In this document: positions 11,240-22,318 of the stretch, piece after piece
Position numbering within the stretch: the first letter of the stretch is position 1
Layout: every line of letters starts with the position of its first letter
Origin: Notolepis coatsorum
Taxonomy: Eukaryota > Chordata > Actinopteri > Aulopiformes > Paralepididae
Direction of reading: 5' to 3'
NCBI GenBank assembly: GCA_963971535.1
Contig: OZ020594.1
Span: forward strand, 112,248,251 to 112,312,250
Length of the DNA stretch: 64,000 nucleotides
Notes under the pieces: model-generated
Database searches by the model: none
Told to the model about the DNA's origin: nothing
Seen by the model: the letters and a program-made list of their open reading frames with translations, nothing else
Program-made: the position numbers and the translations under genes

Positions 11240-11829
11240 AGGGATTGATTGATTGATTGAAAACTTTATTAACAGATTGCAGAATGGGTACAATACAGTT
11301 CGGCTCAATACAAAACAACTAAGAGGATGCAGACCAGAAAAAGACCTTTGTCTTGTTTACATCGGGGTCCCCCATTTTCAATTCATCAGGACATGTATGA
11401 CATACACACAACTCACGCCACAGCCCTCGTCTGCTCCCGGCTGCCCTTGGGGGGAAGGAAGGACGACGGGATGGGTTAAGCGCAGAGGAGTATCGCATCG
11501 GCGATCCTAAAGACAATGCATGCGTGTGTGTTCCGGTGTGTGTGTGCCGCTAACATTGAGTGTCGTCTGCATGCCAATTAAAGACCTCTGCGACAGGTCC
11601 TGCATTATTATTATTATAGATATACAGAACTGTAATAAAAAGAGATCATAAAAAATATTTACATCCGAAGGGGAAGAAACTGTACATTGGTGGGGGGGGG
11701 ATTTGGACATTTACCAGGGCCAGTTTCTAATTGCAGCCTCCCGTAGGTGCTCTTTGAGAGTGGTTTTGAAGGAGGGTAGGGATTCACCTTCCTTCACGGT
11801 TGTGAGTAGGGCGTTCCACATTATTGTGC
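11240..11829 (-). mobile_element. LINE 3' end with reverse-transcriptase C-terminus
   Basis: Minus-strand codons from 11829 down to the stop at 11711 read IMWNALLTTV, then SLPSFKTTLKEHL, REAAIRNWPW and stop. This WN...SFKxxLKxHL pattern closes the RT-C-terminal region of CR1/L2-group LINEs. The 3' UTR follows, with AATAAAG and a (AATC)n tail at 11243-11260. The tail matches the copies at 1886, 2063 and 17010. It is 5'-truncated, and the catalytic RT core is absent. Confidence 0.7.
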
Positions 11830-11852
11830 CATAATAGGGAGGTGTAGTGGTT

Positions 11853-12187
11853 GCGTGATTTTTTCCTGTAGCCTATGTTTGCGAAGACGCTCTCTGATTG
11901 GCTAGCCGCGTACAGCGAAGACCCTCTCTGATTGGTTTAGCGCCGAAGGGTCTCTTCCGCATATTCAACAACAATTGATATGTTGTTCCCTAACCCTAAC
12001 CTTAACCCTAACTCTAAGCATAACTCACTTCGAAAGAGGGCCAAAGCATAACCACTTTGAAGCAGAGAATATGTACAAGGCGGAAGAGACCCTTCGGCGC
12101 TAAACCAATCAGAGAGGGTCTTCGCTGTACGCGGCTAGCCAATCAGAGAGCGTCTTAGCAAACATAGGTTACGGGGAAAAATCATGC
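11853..12187. mobile_element. Palindromic MITE, 9-bp TSD GTAGTGGTT (Mutator-like?)
   Basis: The two halves (about 11853-11960 and 12080-12187) are near-perfect inverted repeats, with termini GCGTGATTTTTTCC and its counterpart ending ATCATGC. GTAGTGGTT is repeated at 11844-11852 and 12188-12196. The other duplication arm (about 24556-24564) holds one uninterrupted copy of that target, confirming the insertion and its limits. A 9-bp TSD with long TIRs points to Mutator-like elements, but no transposase is present. The centre contains a few TAACCC units. Confidence 0.85.
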
Positions 12188-12713
12188 GTAGTGGTTACGT
12201 CAAGCATGAACATTTACATGGTGTACCTTTCTGTGCGTATTCATCCACAATCTATAGCTCAACATGAAAATATTCGCAATTAATCGTAAAAGTAGCAAAA
12301 TGACAACGTTTTTGTTTTCGTTCACTGAGAAACTACACTGGAATTTGGCGCTGCTGACTGACGTCACCACAGCGTAGACTCCTGGCTTTAGTCGCAGACC
12401 TAGGATCAGACTTCCTTTACATTCCATAAGCTTAACAATTCGTACAATGGGAAAATAACTGACCCTGAATCTGTGGCTAGTATCTGTTTCATAAAACAAA
12501 GCGGGGCTCGCAACTCACTTGTTGTTCCAAGGTGTTTTAATTGACAAAAAAGCAGTAGATACGACGTTTTCGACCGACCTTTCCGGTCTTCTACTAGCCA
12601 CAGATTCAGGGTCAGGTATTTTACCATTGTACAATTTTTTTTATTTTTTTTTATAAATGTTTTTATTAAAAATTTTCCAACATAGAACAAGACATCACAA
12701 TACAATAACATTA

Positions 12714-12839
<126 letters not shown>

Positions 12840-12889
12840 GTGACACTAACAACAATAATAACAGCACAAGACAGGCAAACAAGAAAGTA

Positions 12890-14216
12890 AAATAATAAAA
12901 AATTTATAAAAAATAGGTGTGGCTCTCATGTGTGTGCATTATCTGTGTGTGCTATATATATGCGTGTTCTACCTACCCATGTGTGCGTGTGCCTTACCTA
13001 TGTGCGTGTTTTATGTGTGAATGTTTGATATGCCTGTGTAATTTGCGCTTGCATGTTGCATGTGTGTGAGTGACGTGTGTTCTATGTGTGTGCATGCGTG
13101 TATGTGTGGTGTGAGCGTGTGCATGTGTCCGTGTATATGCAAGTGTAACCGATAGATTATGCTTGCGTTGTGTTCTTGTGTGGTGTGTGGCGACAGTAAC
13201 CAGGCAGGAGGCAGCACTGCATCTCAGGCTCTTTAATGTTAAGCCAGATACAAAACAGGGTTAATGTCTTGTCTTGTTTTATCTTGGCCACAAGATGACG
13301 CCCTCAGTTCACAGGCTCTTCAAGCACACAGTATAGACTCCATTTTGAATCACATTGAAATAACACATGGAATAAACAGTACAATAAACCAATACAAAAT
13401 AAACAATATGGGTCACTCATTTACCTGTTAAAACAGATACATTAAAATAATACAAAACCACTAATAAGATTGACTCATTTACCTGTTAAGCCAGATACAA
13501 AACAGGGTTAATGTCTTGTCTTGTTTTATCTTGGCCACAAGATGGCGCCCTCAGTTCACACGCTACAATGGGAAAATATATCACACAGTCAGGTTGAGGC
13601 CTACACAACATGTGTCACACACAAAAGATCGTCACCACTACTAAATAGCTTCACAAAAAGTGCACAACTGCTCATCTTTAACATAGATACTTATTATATA
13701 CAACTGGGTCATTGCCCGGCAACTTATCCACACATTTAAACCATCATAACGTTCCCCTAGACCAAAGATACGTTCAGAGATGATGAGCGACTACCTTACC
13801 TCTTCAAGCACACAGTATAGACTAGCGTGAAGAGGGACGCGCAAGGGGAAATACGTCACTTCGGCAGGAAGTGACGATTTCAAAATAAAAGACCCTGAGA
13901 ATAAAAATAACAATGAACAAATTAAAATAAAACGTGAAGGAAGGATTATTGGTGGAATACACAACAGTATATTACATATATACCTGCTACACGTTCAGCA
14001 TCCAACCCAAAACAAAGGTAGGAGATTCCAACAAACCAATGAAAAAGGGTGTTTTTGCGAAATTCACAAGGGGAACATATTAACCTGTTACATAAGCACC
14101 TTCGCATCAGTTATGGTTCCCTCGGCAACAATGCCAGCACAATCAGACAAAACAAGGCAGCATTGGTCTATTGGGAGGTTATGGGTAATGGGGAAATCCG
14201 GCGAGTACAGTGGTAA

Positions 14217-14217
<1 letters not shown>
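12890..14217. other. Central spacer between inverted-duplication arms; no gene
   Basis: About 12910-13170 is TG-rich simple sequence (imperfect TGTGTGCG runs). The rest is non-coding. It holds a direct repeat (see 13238-13560) and a repeated CTTCAAGCACACAGTATAGA at about 13318 and 13802. There is no arm counterpart, so this is the turning point of the inverted duplication or a later insertion at it. Confidence 0.6.
13238..13560. repeat. Direct repeat pair, about 77 bp
   Basis: GTTAAGCCAGATACAAAACA, with the following sequence through to GCCCTCAGTTCACA, occurs at 13238-13315 and again at 13483-13560 with very few differences. The roughly 170 bp between them is AT-rich and unrelated. The cause is not evident; local duplication is the simplest reading. 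Confidence 0.7.
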
Positions 14218-14271
<54 letters not shown>

Positions 14272-14272
14272 G
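14218..14272. repeat. (ATT)n microsatellite
   Basis: About 18 ATT units, mirror image of the (AAT)n array at 12714-12838 in the opposite duplication arm. Confidence 0.95.
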
Positions 14273-14779
14273 TTAATGTTATTGTATTGTGATGTCTTGT
14301 TCTATGTTGGAAAATTTTTAATAAAAACATGTATAAAAAAAAATAAAAAAATTGTACAATGGTAAAATACCTGACCCTGAATCTGTGGCTAGTAGAAGAC
14401 CGGAAAGGTCGGTCGAAAACGTCGTATCTACTGCTTTTTTGTCAATTAAAACACCTTGGAACAACAAGTGAGTTGCGAGCCCCGCTTTGTTTTATGAAAC
14501 AGATACTAGCCACAGATTCAGGGTCAGTTATTTTCCCATTGTACGAATTGTTAAGCTTATGGAATAATAATAAGTACAAAATACGTACCAATCCGTGAGC
14601 CGTGAAGAGGCCGTGCAGAGGGTCGAAAAAACAGGAGAATCCCGGTAAAACCGTGAGAGTTGACAGCTATGTGGACAGCGCAGGTCCAATATGTGACAGA
14701 TAAGGGTCCCAGATTTCATAAAAAGTGTCCAACTTGGAATGCAGCATGCATGTGATATACTCACAGAGAATGCATTCCA

Positions 14780-15269
14780 TTATGATATTGTGCCATGACC
14801 TCTTTCACGGGACCTCATCCTTGATCCAAAACAATAGGATGTTCTTCCTAGCAGCAAATTGAACAGTCTCTTATGTTTGAAATTGGCAATATGAATATCT
14901 GGGAGGCCCAGTAAAAGGCAGAGGGGATCCAGCTCGATGGGGGTGTGAAATATGTCAGATAGTTCCTCTACAATGTCGGACCAATAGCTCTGAAGCTTTA
15001 CACAGGTCCAAAAAAACAGTGGACGTGGTTTCCAGTCTCTATCTTGCATTTAAAGCAAAGTGGGGATGTATTGGGGTCCATTTGACTCTTAAGGGCGGGG
15101 GTAATATGAATGCGGTGCAAGATTCTAACTTGAATAGCCTTGGAGCGGTTGCAAACAGATTTTTTTTTGCGTAGGTCCATGCGTCCTGCCAGTCTACATC
15201 TGTGATCTCTATGTCCAGGTCTTTTTCCCAGGACTGTTTAGTAACAAGGGAAGAGGGGGAGACAGACAC
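14780..15269 (-). pseudogene. L1 ORF2 C-terminal segment
   Basis: In two overlapping frames the minus strand reads SLVTKQSWEKDLDIEITD, then HRIHITPALKSQMD and a Cys/His cluster CFKCKIETGNHVHCFF (C-x2-C-x7-H-x3-C pattern), the zinc-knuckle-like end of L1 ORF2. It continues with LLLGLPD and ends near 14780. At least one frameshift occurs. The upstream half of ORF2 is separated from it by the insertion at 15255-17516. Confidence 0.75.
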
Positions 15270-17516
15270 AAGTTACTATTGCAACGGGACTTGTTGCAAT
15301 AGTTTTAACCTGTTTCCTGTCTCGTCCCCCCCTGCTTCAAAACAGCCTCCGTCACCCCCATCATTAAGAAACCCGGCCTCGACCCAGACGAGCTAAACAA
15401 CTTCCGTCCGATCTCCAACCTTCCTTTCCTTAGCAAAATCTTGGAAAGAGCAGTGGCCGCCCAACTCCAACAATACATGTCCAACCATGAGCTCTATGAG
15501 CCTTTTCAATCCGGCTTCAGAACTCAACACAGCACAGAGACCGCCCTCATCAAAATTACCAACGACCTCCTCCTTGCAGCTGACTCTGGCCACATTAGCA
15601 TCCTCATCCTCCTTGACCTTTCTGCAGCATTCGACACAGTCTCCCACTCCATCCTCCTCAACCGCCTATCCAACAACCTCGGCATCACTGGCTCAGCACT
15701 CTCCTGGTTTCAATCCTACCTCACCACCCGGACACAGTTCATCACCATCGGCGACTCCAGTTCCACCCCGGCCCCAGTCAACCAAGGCGTCCCCCAAGGC
15801 TCCGTACTTGGCCCAATCCTATTCACCATCTACATGCTCCCCCTCGGTCAGATCATCCGCCGCCATGGCCTCAACTTCCACTCCTATGCCGACGACACTC
15901 AACTCTACCTCTCCACCAAACCATCCACCCATCTCCCCCACACTCCCTTATCAACTGCCTGCACGAAATAAAAACCTGGATGTCATCTAATTTCCTCAAG
16001 CTCAACAACAATAAAACCGAGCTCATGGTTGTGGCACCCAAGGCCCTGCTCCGGAAGGTTGGGGATCTCACCCTCAACATTGACGGCTGCTCCATCTCCC
16101 CATCCCCTAAGGTCCGCAACCTGGGCGTTATCCTGGACTCCACCCTTTCCTATCAATCCCATGTAAATTCCCTCACCAAATCCGCCTTCTTTCACCTCCG
16201 AAACATTTCCAGACTCCGACCATCACTTTCCGACACCACAGCTGAGACCCTCATCCACGCCTTCGTCACCTCCCGCCTGGACTACTGCAACGGGGTCCTG
16301 TCCGGGGTCCCAAGCAAAACCCTGGACAGGCTCCAGTATGTTCAAAATTCAGCTGCCAGGGTTCTAACCCGCACCAAACCCTGGCAGCACATCACCCCCA
16401 TCCTCATCCACCTCCACTGGCTCCCCATCAAATCCCGCATCACCTACAAAACCCTCCTGCTCACCTACAAATCCCTTCACGCCCTGGCACCTCAGTACCT
16501 CACCGACCTCCTCCACCCCTACACTCAGTCACGGTCCCTGCGATCCACGGACACTGGTCAGCTCTCCATCCCCCGAACCAGACTACGGACGTTCGGGGAC
16601 AGAGCTTTCAGTGTGGCAGCTCCCACCCCCTGGAACTCCCTCCCCGCAGAACTCCGCACCACCCCAACTCTGGACTCATTTAAAAAACTGCTCAAAACCC
16701 ACCTCTTCAACCTGACCTTCAACCCCTAACTTTCTCACTTTATATGTATATGTTGTGTCTGTCCACTATGTTTGTCAATTTGTTATCCCCCCCCCCCCCC
16801 TTATGTAAAGCGACCTTGGGTCCTCTGAAAGGCGCTATATAAAACGAAGTATTATTATTATTATTATTTAAGCACCTTTTACCTATAATATTATTATTTT
16901 GGTTTAATTCAAGTGGTTGTTTTCAAGCATGAGGTATGTTTTTCCTATGATTCTCAATAGAGAATATTTAAATAAGTAAAGGGGCTCAATTAGCCCTAGA
17001 ATGAATGAATGAATGAATGAAAACTTTATTTAACAGATTGCAGAATGGGTACAATACAGTACGGCTCAATACATACAATTGTTAAGGGGATGCAGACCTG
17101 AGAAAGACGTTTGTCTTGTTTCCATCAGGGTCCCCCATTTTCAATTCATATAGGAACTATATGAATTCATATAGAAACTACGGGCATGTTACATATCAAG
17201 TTTCTGGTAATGTAATGTATTTTTGCTTTTGTTTATATATGTCTAATTTGTGTATTTACGAATAGACTCTATTTTGATAGGTCTTTCCTTTGGTCATTGT
17301 GGACCAATAGACTCAGGCACACCTGCGCCGTGATGCCATTTCCTGCCAAGTCATTAACCACCAGGTGTATATAACCACCATCTTGACTGTAATTTCATTG
17401 CTAGCCATAACACTGATGAAGGAACAAGAGTTCCGAAACATGTTTGTTTCCACTTCAGGCTGCTATTAAATACTTGAACCTGAGAGTGCTGGTCCAGCTT
17501 CCCTGCTTCTTTTTAT
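15255..17516 (+). mobile_element. Retroelement insertion in L1, containing an L2 copy
   Basis: GTAACAAGGGAAGA occurs at 15241-15254 and 17517-17530, a 14-bp TSD inside L1 ORF2. Between the copies lie a 5'-truncated L2 (about 15312-16868), a LINE 3'-tail fragment (about 17010-17160), and about 350 bp ending CTTCCCTGCTTCTTTTTAT. The L2 has its own (ATT)n tail in the middle, so the block is a composite: probably one element that later received the L2 and the tail fragment. I cannot name the outer element. Confidence 0.65.
15441..16729 (+). pseudogene. L2-clade LINE reverse transcriptase (5'-truncated, one frameshift)
   Basis: Two open segments, 15441-15971 and 15965-16729, together encode the RT of an L2 (CR1 group) LINE. 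They carry ALIKITNDLL, the catalytic LLDLSAAFDTV, GVPQGSVLGPIL, YADDTQLY, then LKLNNNKTELM, LGVILDS, SRLDYCNGVL, NSAARVLTRT and LHWLPIKSRITYK. They end TPWNSLPAELR...LLKTHLF and stop. A single-base frame change falls between about 15925 and 15960, just after the YADD box. The 3' UTR ends GCGACCTTGGGTCCTCTGAA...GGCGCTATATAAA with a (ATT)n tail at about 16850-16868, the classic L2/UnaL2-type 3' end. Apart from the frameshift this copy is well preserved, which suggests a fairly recent insertion. The endonuclease domain is missing. Confidence 0.9.
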
Positions 17517-17572
17517 GTAACAAGGGAAGATAAAGATGAATTAAGGTTTAGAGTACTATAGAAGATAGATAT

Positions 17573-18340
17573 TTATTTGTTGGGGATCTGCAAGGAGAGG
17601 GCTTTCTCCACCTGCGAGGTGGAGCTGTTAGTTAAAAGTGAGGTGTCCTTGGTGATAAACTGCCTAATTTGTAGGTATCTAAAAAAATCCGCTTTCAATA
17701 GGCCATACCGCTGCTGCAGCTGTGTAAAGGACATTAGGGTCTGGCCATCAAACAGGTGGCCAAGATCAGTTATGCCCTGCTTATGCCAGGTCTTGAAGCC
17801 GCCGCCAATTTGGTCTGGCTTAAAGTCAGGATTGCCTACGATCGGGGTAAGAGGAGAGGTCAGCTTGGCTCGGCCCTCCACCTTACGGACAGTCTTCCAG
17901 GCCTTGACGGAGCATAGTGTGATGGGGTTGGAGCATATTTTCCTAACAGACTTAAAGTCTTTGATAAATAGTAGGTTCCATAGGGGGGACTTAGATTGCG
18001 AGGATTCAATGTCCAGCCAGATTGACAGTGGGTCTGATCTGAACCAGCCGACAAGTACCCTAAGGTGTGCTGCTAGTTGGTAATGTCTAATATTAGGTAG
18101 GTCTAGACCCCCATCTTCACTATCCATCTGTAATTTGGCCATTTTCAGACGCGGTTTCTTCCCATTCCAAATGAATGAGCTTAGCCAGCCTTCTAGCACC
18201 TTGATAACCGTGTTTGTCAGCAGCACTGGGATCATTTGGAGAGGGTATAATAGTCTGGGGAGTACGTTCATTTTGACGAGGGCTATCCTACCCAGCCAGG
18301 AGATTGGTAAAGGGGCCCATCTAACTAGGTCTGCCCTCAT
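17573..18340 (-). pseudogene. L1 ORF2, region after the RT core
   Basis: An open frame of 255 codons reads PISWLGRIALVKMNVLPRLL, FIWNGKKPRLK, DGGLDLPNIRHYQLAAHLR and later GHLFDGQTLMSFTQLQQRYGL. This is the typical thumb/connection region of fish L1 ORF2, between the RT and the Cys/His end. Its upstream neighbour in the same protein is at 19528-20184, separated by a piggyBac-like insertion. Its downstream continuation (14780-15269) lies beyond the L2-containing insertion. The frame stops at 17573 and the downstream sequence is in another frame. Confidence 0.85.
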
Positions 18341-18372
18341 GGTGTCTAAGAGGGGGGGAAAGTTGGCCTTAA

Positions 18373-19113
18373 CCCTTAGAAGTCAACGGGGCCTATTGCT
18401 CCCGTGGGCGGAGAACAAAAGAATTAGAATCTCTCACAAATGCTCAGGAAGTCCCGTTTTTCAAAAATCTGTAAAAATAGCACAAAGACAATTTCGAGTG
18501 CATAATAGTGTAATCTATATGTATCCTTACTTGCTAAACATAATACGACTTGTAAATATGTTTAATTCTTGCTCAATTGTATAGTTCTAAATATCCCTGT
18601 ATTCCCCCGAAACTACAACGCGTCACGTACATGCACGCGCGCACACACACAGCGCATAGGTGTTAATCACTGAGTGATCTAATATGCATATTCTTCAGCG
18701 CGAGAGGGGGGGAGGGGGGGTTGTGTTTCTCACTGTCTGTCGTTGATAATAATAGTCCTGCAGTTCGCAGTTCATTCATTCACGGTGATGACAGCTCTCT
18801 AGTCTAGAGTAGAGAGGTGGCCTGTTACTGTTCCATGATTTTCATTCGGCGCTTCAGCTCACCTCGCAGAGCAGCGGTCCCGCGCTACTGCGGTCCGTTC
18901 TTGACGAGTTCGAATCCCATTCAATCTTTTTTTTTAACGTGATTTTTTTTTTACACGTGTATTCTTTACTGTACTGATACAATAGTGCATATTCAGAGAG
19001 AGATATAGGGAGAGGCAGCGTCGAGACGAAACTTGTGTCGAGTCTGCTTCTATGTGCAACAGAAACTCCTGAACGAGTATACCGAGGCGCTTTGTGAAGG
19101 AAAGATGACGTCG

Positions 19114-19150
<37 letters not shown>

Positions 19151-19492
19151 GGCTAGGCCTCCTGCTGGGTCCATTCACTGGAATAACAAAGGAATGACTG
19201 GGCCTTTGCTCAGGTGTGAAATGGTGCTAGTGACAATGATCACATTGAATTCTGGGAGTGTAGTTCTCTCATCAGATAGCTGAATGAACTTGGATCTAGT
19301 TCAAAGTCCTATACTGAAAAGGTGTTAGGATTTTACCAGAATGTTTGATAGGACATTGATTGAAAACTATCGTCTCAAATTTGACAATTGATGGCTTATT
19401 TTGAAGGTATGAATCTGTAATTTTATATTATGTAACAAAAAAAAGGGGGAAATTCTCAGGAGGAGGAGCTATTTAGGTTAGACTTCTAAGGG
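18373..19492. mobile_element. piggyBac-like non-autonomous element (TTAA target)
   Basis: The termini are CCCTTAGAAGTC and GACTTCTAAGGG, a perfect 12-bp inverted repeat. They are flanked on the left by TTAA (18369-18372) and on the right by TTAC (19493-19496), a one-base decay of the TTAA duplication. CCC...GGG ends at TTAA are the piggyBac signature. The 1120-bp interior has no transposase; it includes a (TC)n run at about 19117-19140 followed by CACACA. It interrupts L1 ORF2 just downstream of the RT domain. Confidence 0.85.
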
Positions 19493-19527
19493 TTACAATG
19501 TATCATAGGTGGGTGTCACAAATACTC

Positions 19528-20537
19528 CTATAGGTAAACAAAGCCGGAGGGCGACCAGCGAAATGGGAAGGGCTCGGGCAGGATCGGAATGGATTTGAGT
19601 GTCCCAAGTGGCATTGCTTCGGATTTGGAAAAGTTAATTTTGTACCCCGAGAAGGTTCCAAATGTGGAAATCATGCGGGTTAGACATGGAATTGAAGAGT
19701 CAGGTTTAGATATAAAGATCAGTATGTCGTCCGCGTAAAGAGTGATTTTGTGTTCCCTCTCGCCCACTCTAATACCTGAGATCTCGGCTGACTGCCTTAT
19801 GGCCTGCGCAAGTGGTTCTATGGCCATGTCAAATAGTAAAGGGCTAAGAGGATCCCCTTGGGGGTTCCCCCGTTGTAGAGGAAAGTTGTTAGACCTAAGT
19901 CCGTTAGTCAGGACCGCCGACATCCGTGAGTTGTAAAGAACCTTGACCCAATCAATAAAAGTATCTCCTAGGCCAAATTCAGCGAGGGTTAGAAACAAAT
20001 ACGGCCATTCTACACGGTCGAATGCCTTCTCCGCGTCGAGAGACAGAACCACCGCGTGGTCTGTCTCACGAGTCATTTGGATGATATTAAGGAGCCGTCT
20101 CATGTTGTCGGTAGAGTTCCTACCCTTAATAAAACCAGTCTGATCTTCGTTAATAATAAAAGGGAGTACTTTTTCTAGGCGCATGGACAGGAGAGCAATT
20201 TTTGGTCCGAATTAAGTAGGGCTATAGGCCTATAGGAGGCGCACTTTTCAGGGCATTTACCCTTCTTAAGGAGAAGGCAAATATTAGCTTCCCGTAGGGA
20301 CTGGGGTAATATCCCCACCTCAGAGGAGTGATTAAGCATTGCCAGCAGGGGATCCAAAAGAATATGACCGAATTCCTTATAGAACTCGCATCCGAAACCG
20401 TCCGGGCCCGGAGCCTTACCAGATGGCATAGCCTTAAGGGCGCCCAGAGCTTCTTCCTTCGTAATTGGGCCGTTAAGGAGCAAGTTCTGATCTTTCGATA
20501 CCTTAGGGAGGTGCAAGTCAGCGAAAAAAGCTTGCAT
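19528..20537 (-). pseudogene. L1 ORF2 reverse-transcriptase core
   Basis: Two minus-strand frames cover the RT domain. 20175-20537 gives PSGKAPGPDGFGCEFYK, PQSLREANICLLLKKGK and SYRPIALLNSD. 19528-20184 gives DQTGFIKGRNSTDNMRRLL, LSLDAEKAFDRVEW (first catalytic Asp), QRGNPQGDPLSPLLFDMAIE, YADDILIF (catalytic DD) and GYKINFSKSEA. The frame changes near 20180, and the RT is also out of frame with the endonuclease near 20550-20740. All RT motifs are intact at residue level. The protein continues downstream after the piggyBac-like insertion. Confidence 0.9.
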
Positions 20538-20743
20538 GTCAGAGAGAGCACCGTCGGGTCGAAAGAGGCAAACTCTTTATTAATAGTTTTGGTGTCAAAG
20601 GACCTGACCCCATTGGAGTCCGAGATTGAGGCTATTACTTGGGTGTCAGCCCTTTTTTTTGCCAAGTTAGCTAGGCACCTACCAGGCTTGTCACCGTGTT
20701 CGTACATTCTCTGTCTGGCAAATTTAAGAGAGTATTCGGCATC

Positions 20744-21874
20744 CTAGATCAGAAGAGTGTTTAACGCCGTTCTGGTGGCCGTAAGCTCTATAAGCACAGC
20801 CGGAGCTAGGTTTGAAACATGTTGATTATCAAGGTCGGCTAGTTTGGATTCAAGAAGTTTGCATTGTTCATTTTTCTTGCGTTTCTTGGATGATACGTAA
20901 GACATAATCAGTCCGCGAGAAAATACCTTGGATGCTTCCCAGAGCAGAGACGGGTTATCCGTAGAATGCGAGTTAATTGAGTAGAACATTTTAAATTCCG
21001 ATTCAAAATAGGAGACAAACATATCATCCTTGAGGAGGTATGGGTTGAGGCGCCAACGCCTCGACAGCCCCCTCTCTTCTGACAGGGAGTAGACAAGGTA
21101 TATAGGGGCGTGATCCGATAAAACAATACTTCCGATTGTGCAGGACGATATTAGAAAGAGCTTAGAGGAAGGGATGAAGAAATAGTCTATTCTACTGTTG
21201 CTCTTGTGTGGGCCGCTAAAAAAGGTGAACTTCAGTTCGGATGGGCAAAGGGTTCTCCAGACATCTGAGAATCCAGTGTCTTTGCATAGGGAGGTGAGCA
21301 TCTTTGCTTGCCTAGAGGGGGGAGCCAAACTGGGTGGGAGTTTGTCAAGAGACGGTATAAGGTGACAGTTAAAGTCTCCGCCCACAAAAGCATTCTCAGA
21401 GGCCAGGCCATTAAATTCAGTAAATATTTTGGATAGAAAGTCAGGGGAGTAGCCTGGGGGACAGTATACATTCATAAATGTCATTTCTTTACCCTTAAGA
21501 ACCCCTTTGATAATCACATAGCGGCCTTGGCTATCTAAAGAGGAAGTTATGAGTCTAAAGAGGAGATTTTTGTTGATCAATATGGCCACTCCCCTACTGA
21601 ATGTAGAATAGTTTGTGGCGAAGACCTGTCCCACCCAACTCTTTTGGAGTTTAGCGGTGTCGTTGGGCCCCATATGGGTTTCTTGTAAAAAAGCAATAGA
21701 GACATTCTCCTTCTTTAAAAAGGTCAGAATCGCCTTCCTCTTAGCTAATTTCTGAAGACCTCGAACATTCCAGGAGCAGAGCTTAAAGCTCTCAGAGTTA
21801 GCCGTAGCGATAGAACATTGAAGGGCGTGTAGGTGGGGCAGACCTGGACAAGCCTGTGGGCATGCAGAATTCAC
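20744..21874 (-). pseudogene. L1 ORF2 endonuclease domain (APE type)
   Basis: A 376-codon frame encodes an apurinic-type endonuclease. From about residue 30 it reads FKLCSWNVRGL, then IAFLQETHMG (catalytic Glu), FMNVYCPPG, FVGGDFNCHL (Asp/Asn), SRIDYFFIP and VLSDHAPIYL (SDH box at the active site). It would nick the target for target-primed reverse transcription. The start lies close to the SINE insertion at 21866-21876, so the true ORF2 start may be disturbed. The frame is lost at 20744 before the RT domain. Confidence 0.9.
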
Positions 21875-21876
21875 TT

Positions 21877-22318
21877 TTTTTTTTTATCTTTCTTCCCCTC
21901 CTTTTTCCCGATTTTTCTCTCATCCCACCCTTCCTGGTTGTTGCGTACTTTCCCCTACTGTTGGTCCGGGAGACCGGAGACTGTCACATGCTTTCCTCCG
22001 ACGCATGTGCAGCCTGGGGCAGGCCAACCTGGCCGCGCAGGTTCTCACCGGGGAGAGTGTAGCGTGTGGGAGGCCACACTATCTCTCCTCAGTTCCAACC
22101 CTCGCTGAGCAGGCGCCCCGACCGAACTGTAGGGGTCGCTGTCCACAACGCCCAGGACCCACCCTTCAGCTTTCCCACCCCCTGATACAGCCAATTGTAT
22201 CAGTGTGAGAGGACAGCCAAGCTGATAGCAACGCCGGGAGCTGGATTCGAACAGGCGAATCCTAGTGTCTCCCGGTGTTGGTGATGAACGTAATCTCCGT
22301 GCGCCACCTGCCCCCCCT
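21877..22318 (-). mobile_element. tRNA-derived SINE inside L1, TSD AGAATTCACTT
   Basis: AGAATTCACTT is duplicated at 21866-21876 and 22319-22329. On the minus strand the 5' end has Pol III boxes: TGGCGCACGGAG (A-like) and GTTCGAATCC (B). The 3' end is A-rich (poly-T on the plus strand at about 21877-21890). A related copy is at 62340-62630. The body contains TGAGCAGGCGCCCCGACCGA on the plus strand, shared by both copies. The length of 442 bp is long for a SINE. Confidence 0.85.

Noticed and set aside
11988-12018. Telomere-like TAACCC units
   Set aside because: Only four or five imperfect units in the centre of a palindromic MITE; too few to indicate an interstitial telomere.
17405-17445. Hammerhead-ribozyme-like string CTGATGAAGGAAC...GTTCCGAAAC
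   Set aside because: The CTGATGA and GAAAC boxes and a 5-bp stem are present, but an additional A disrupts stem II closure, and I could not pair stem I or stem III with flanking bases. A covariance search would settle it.
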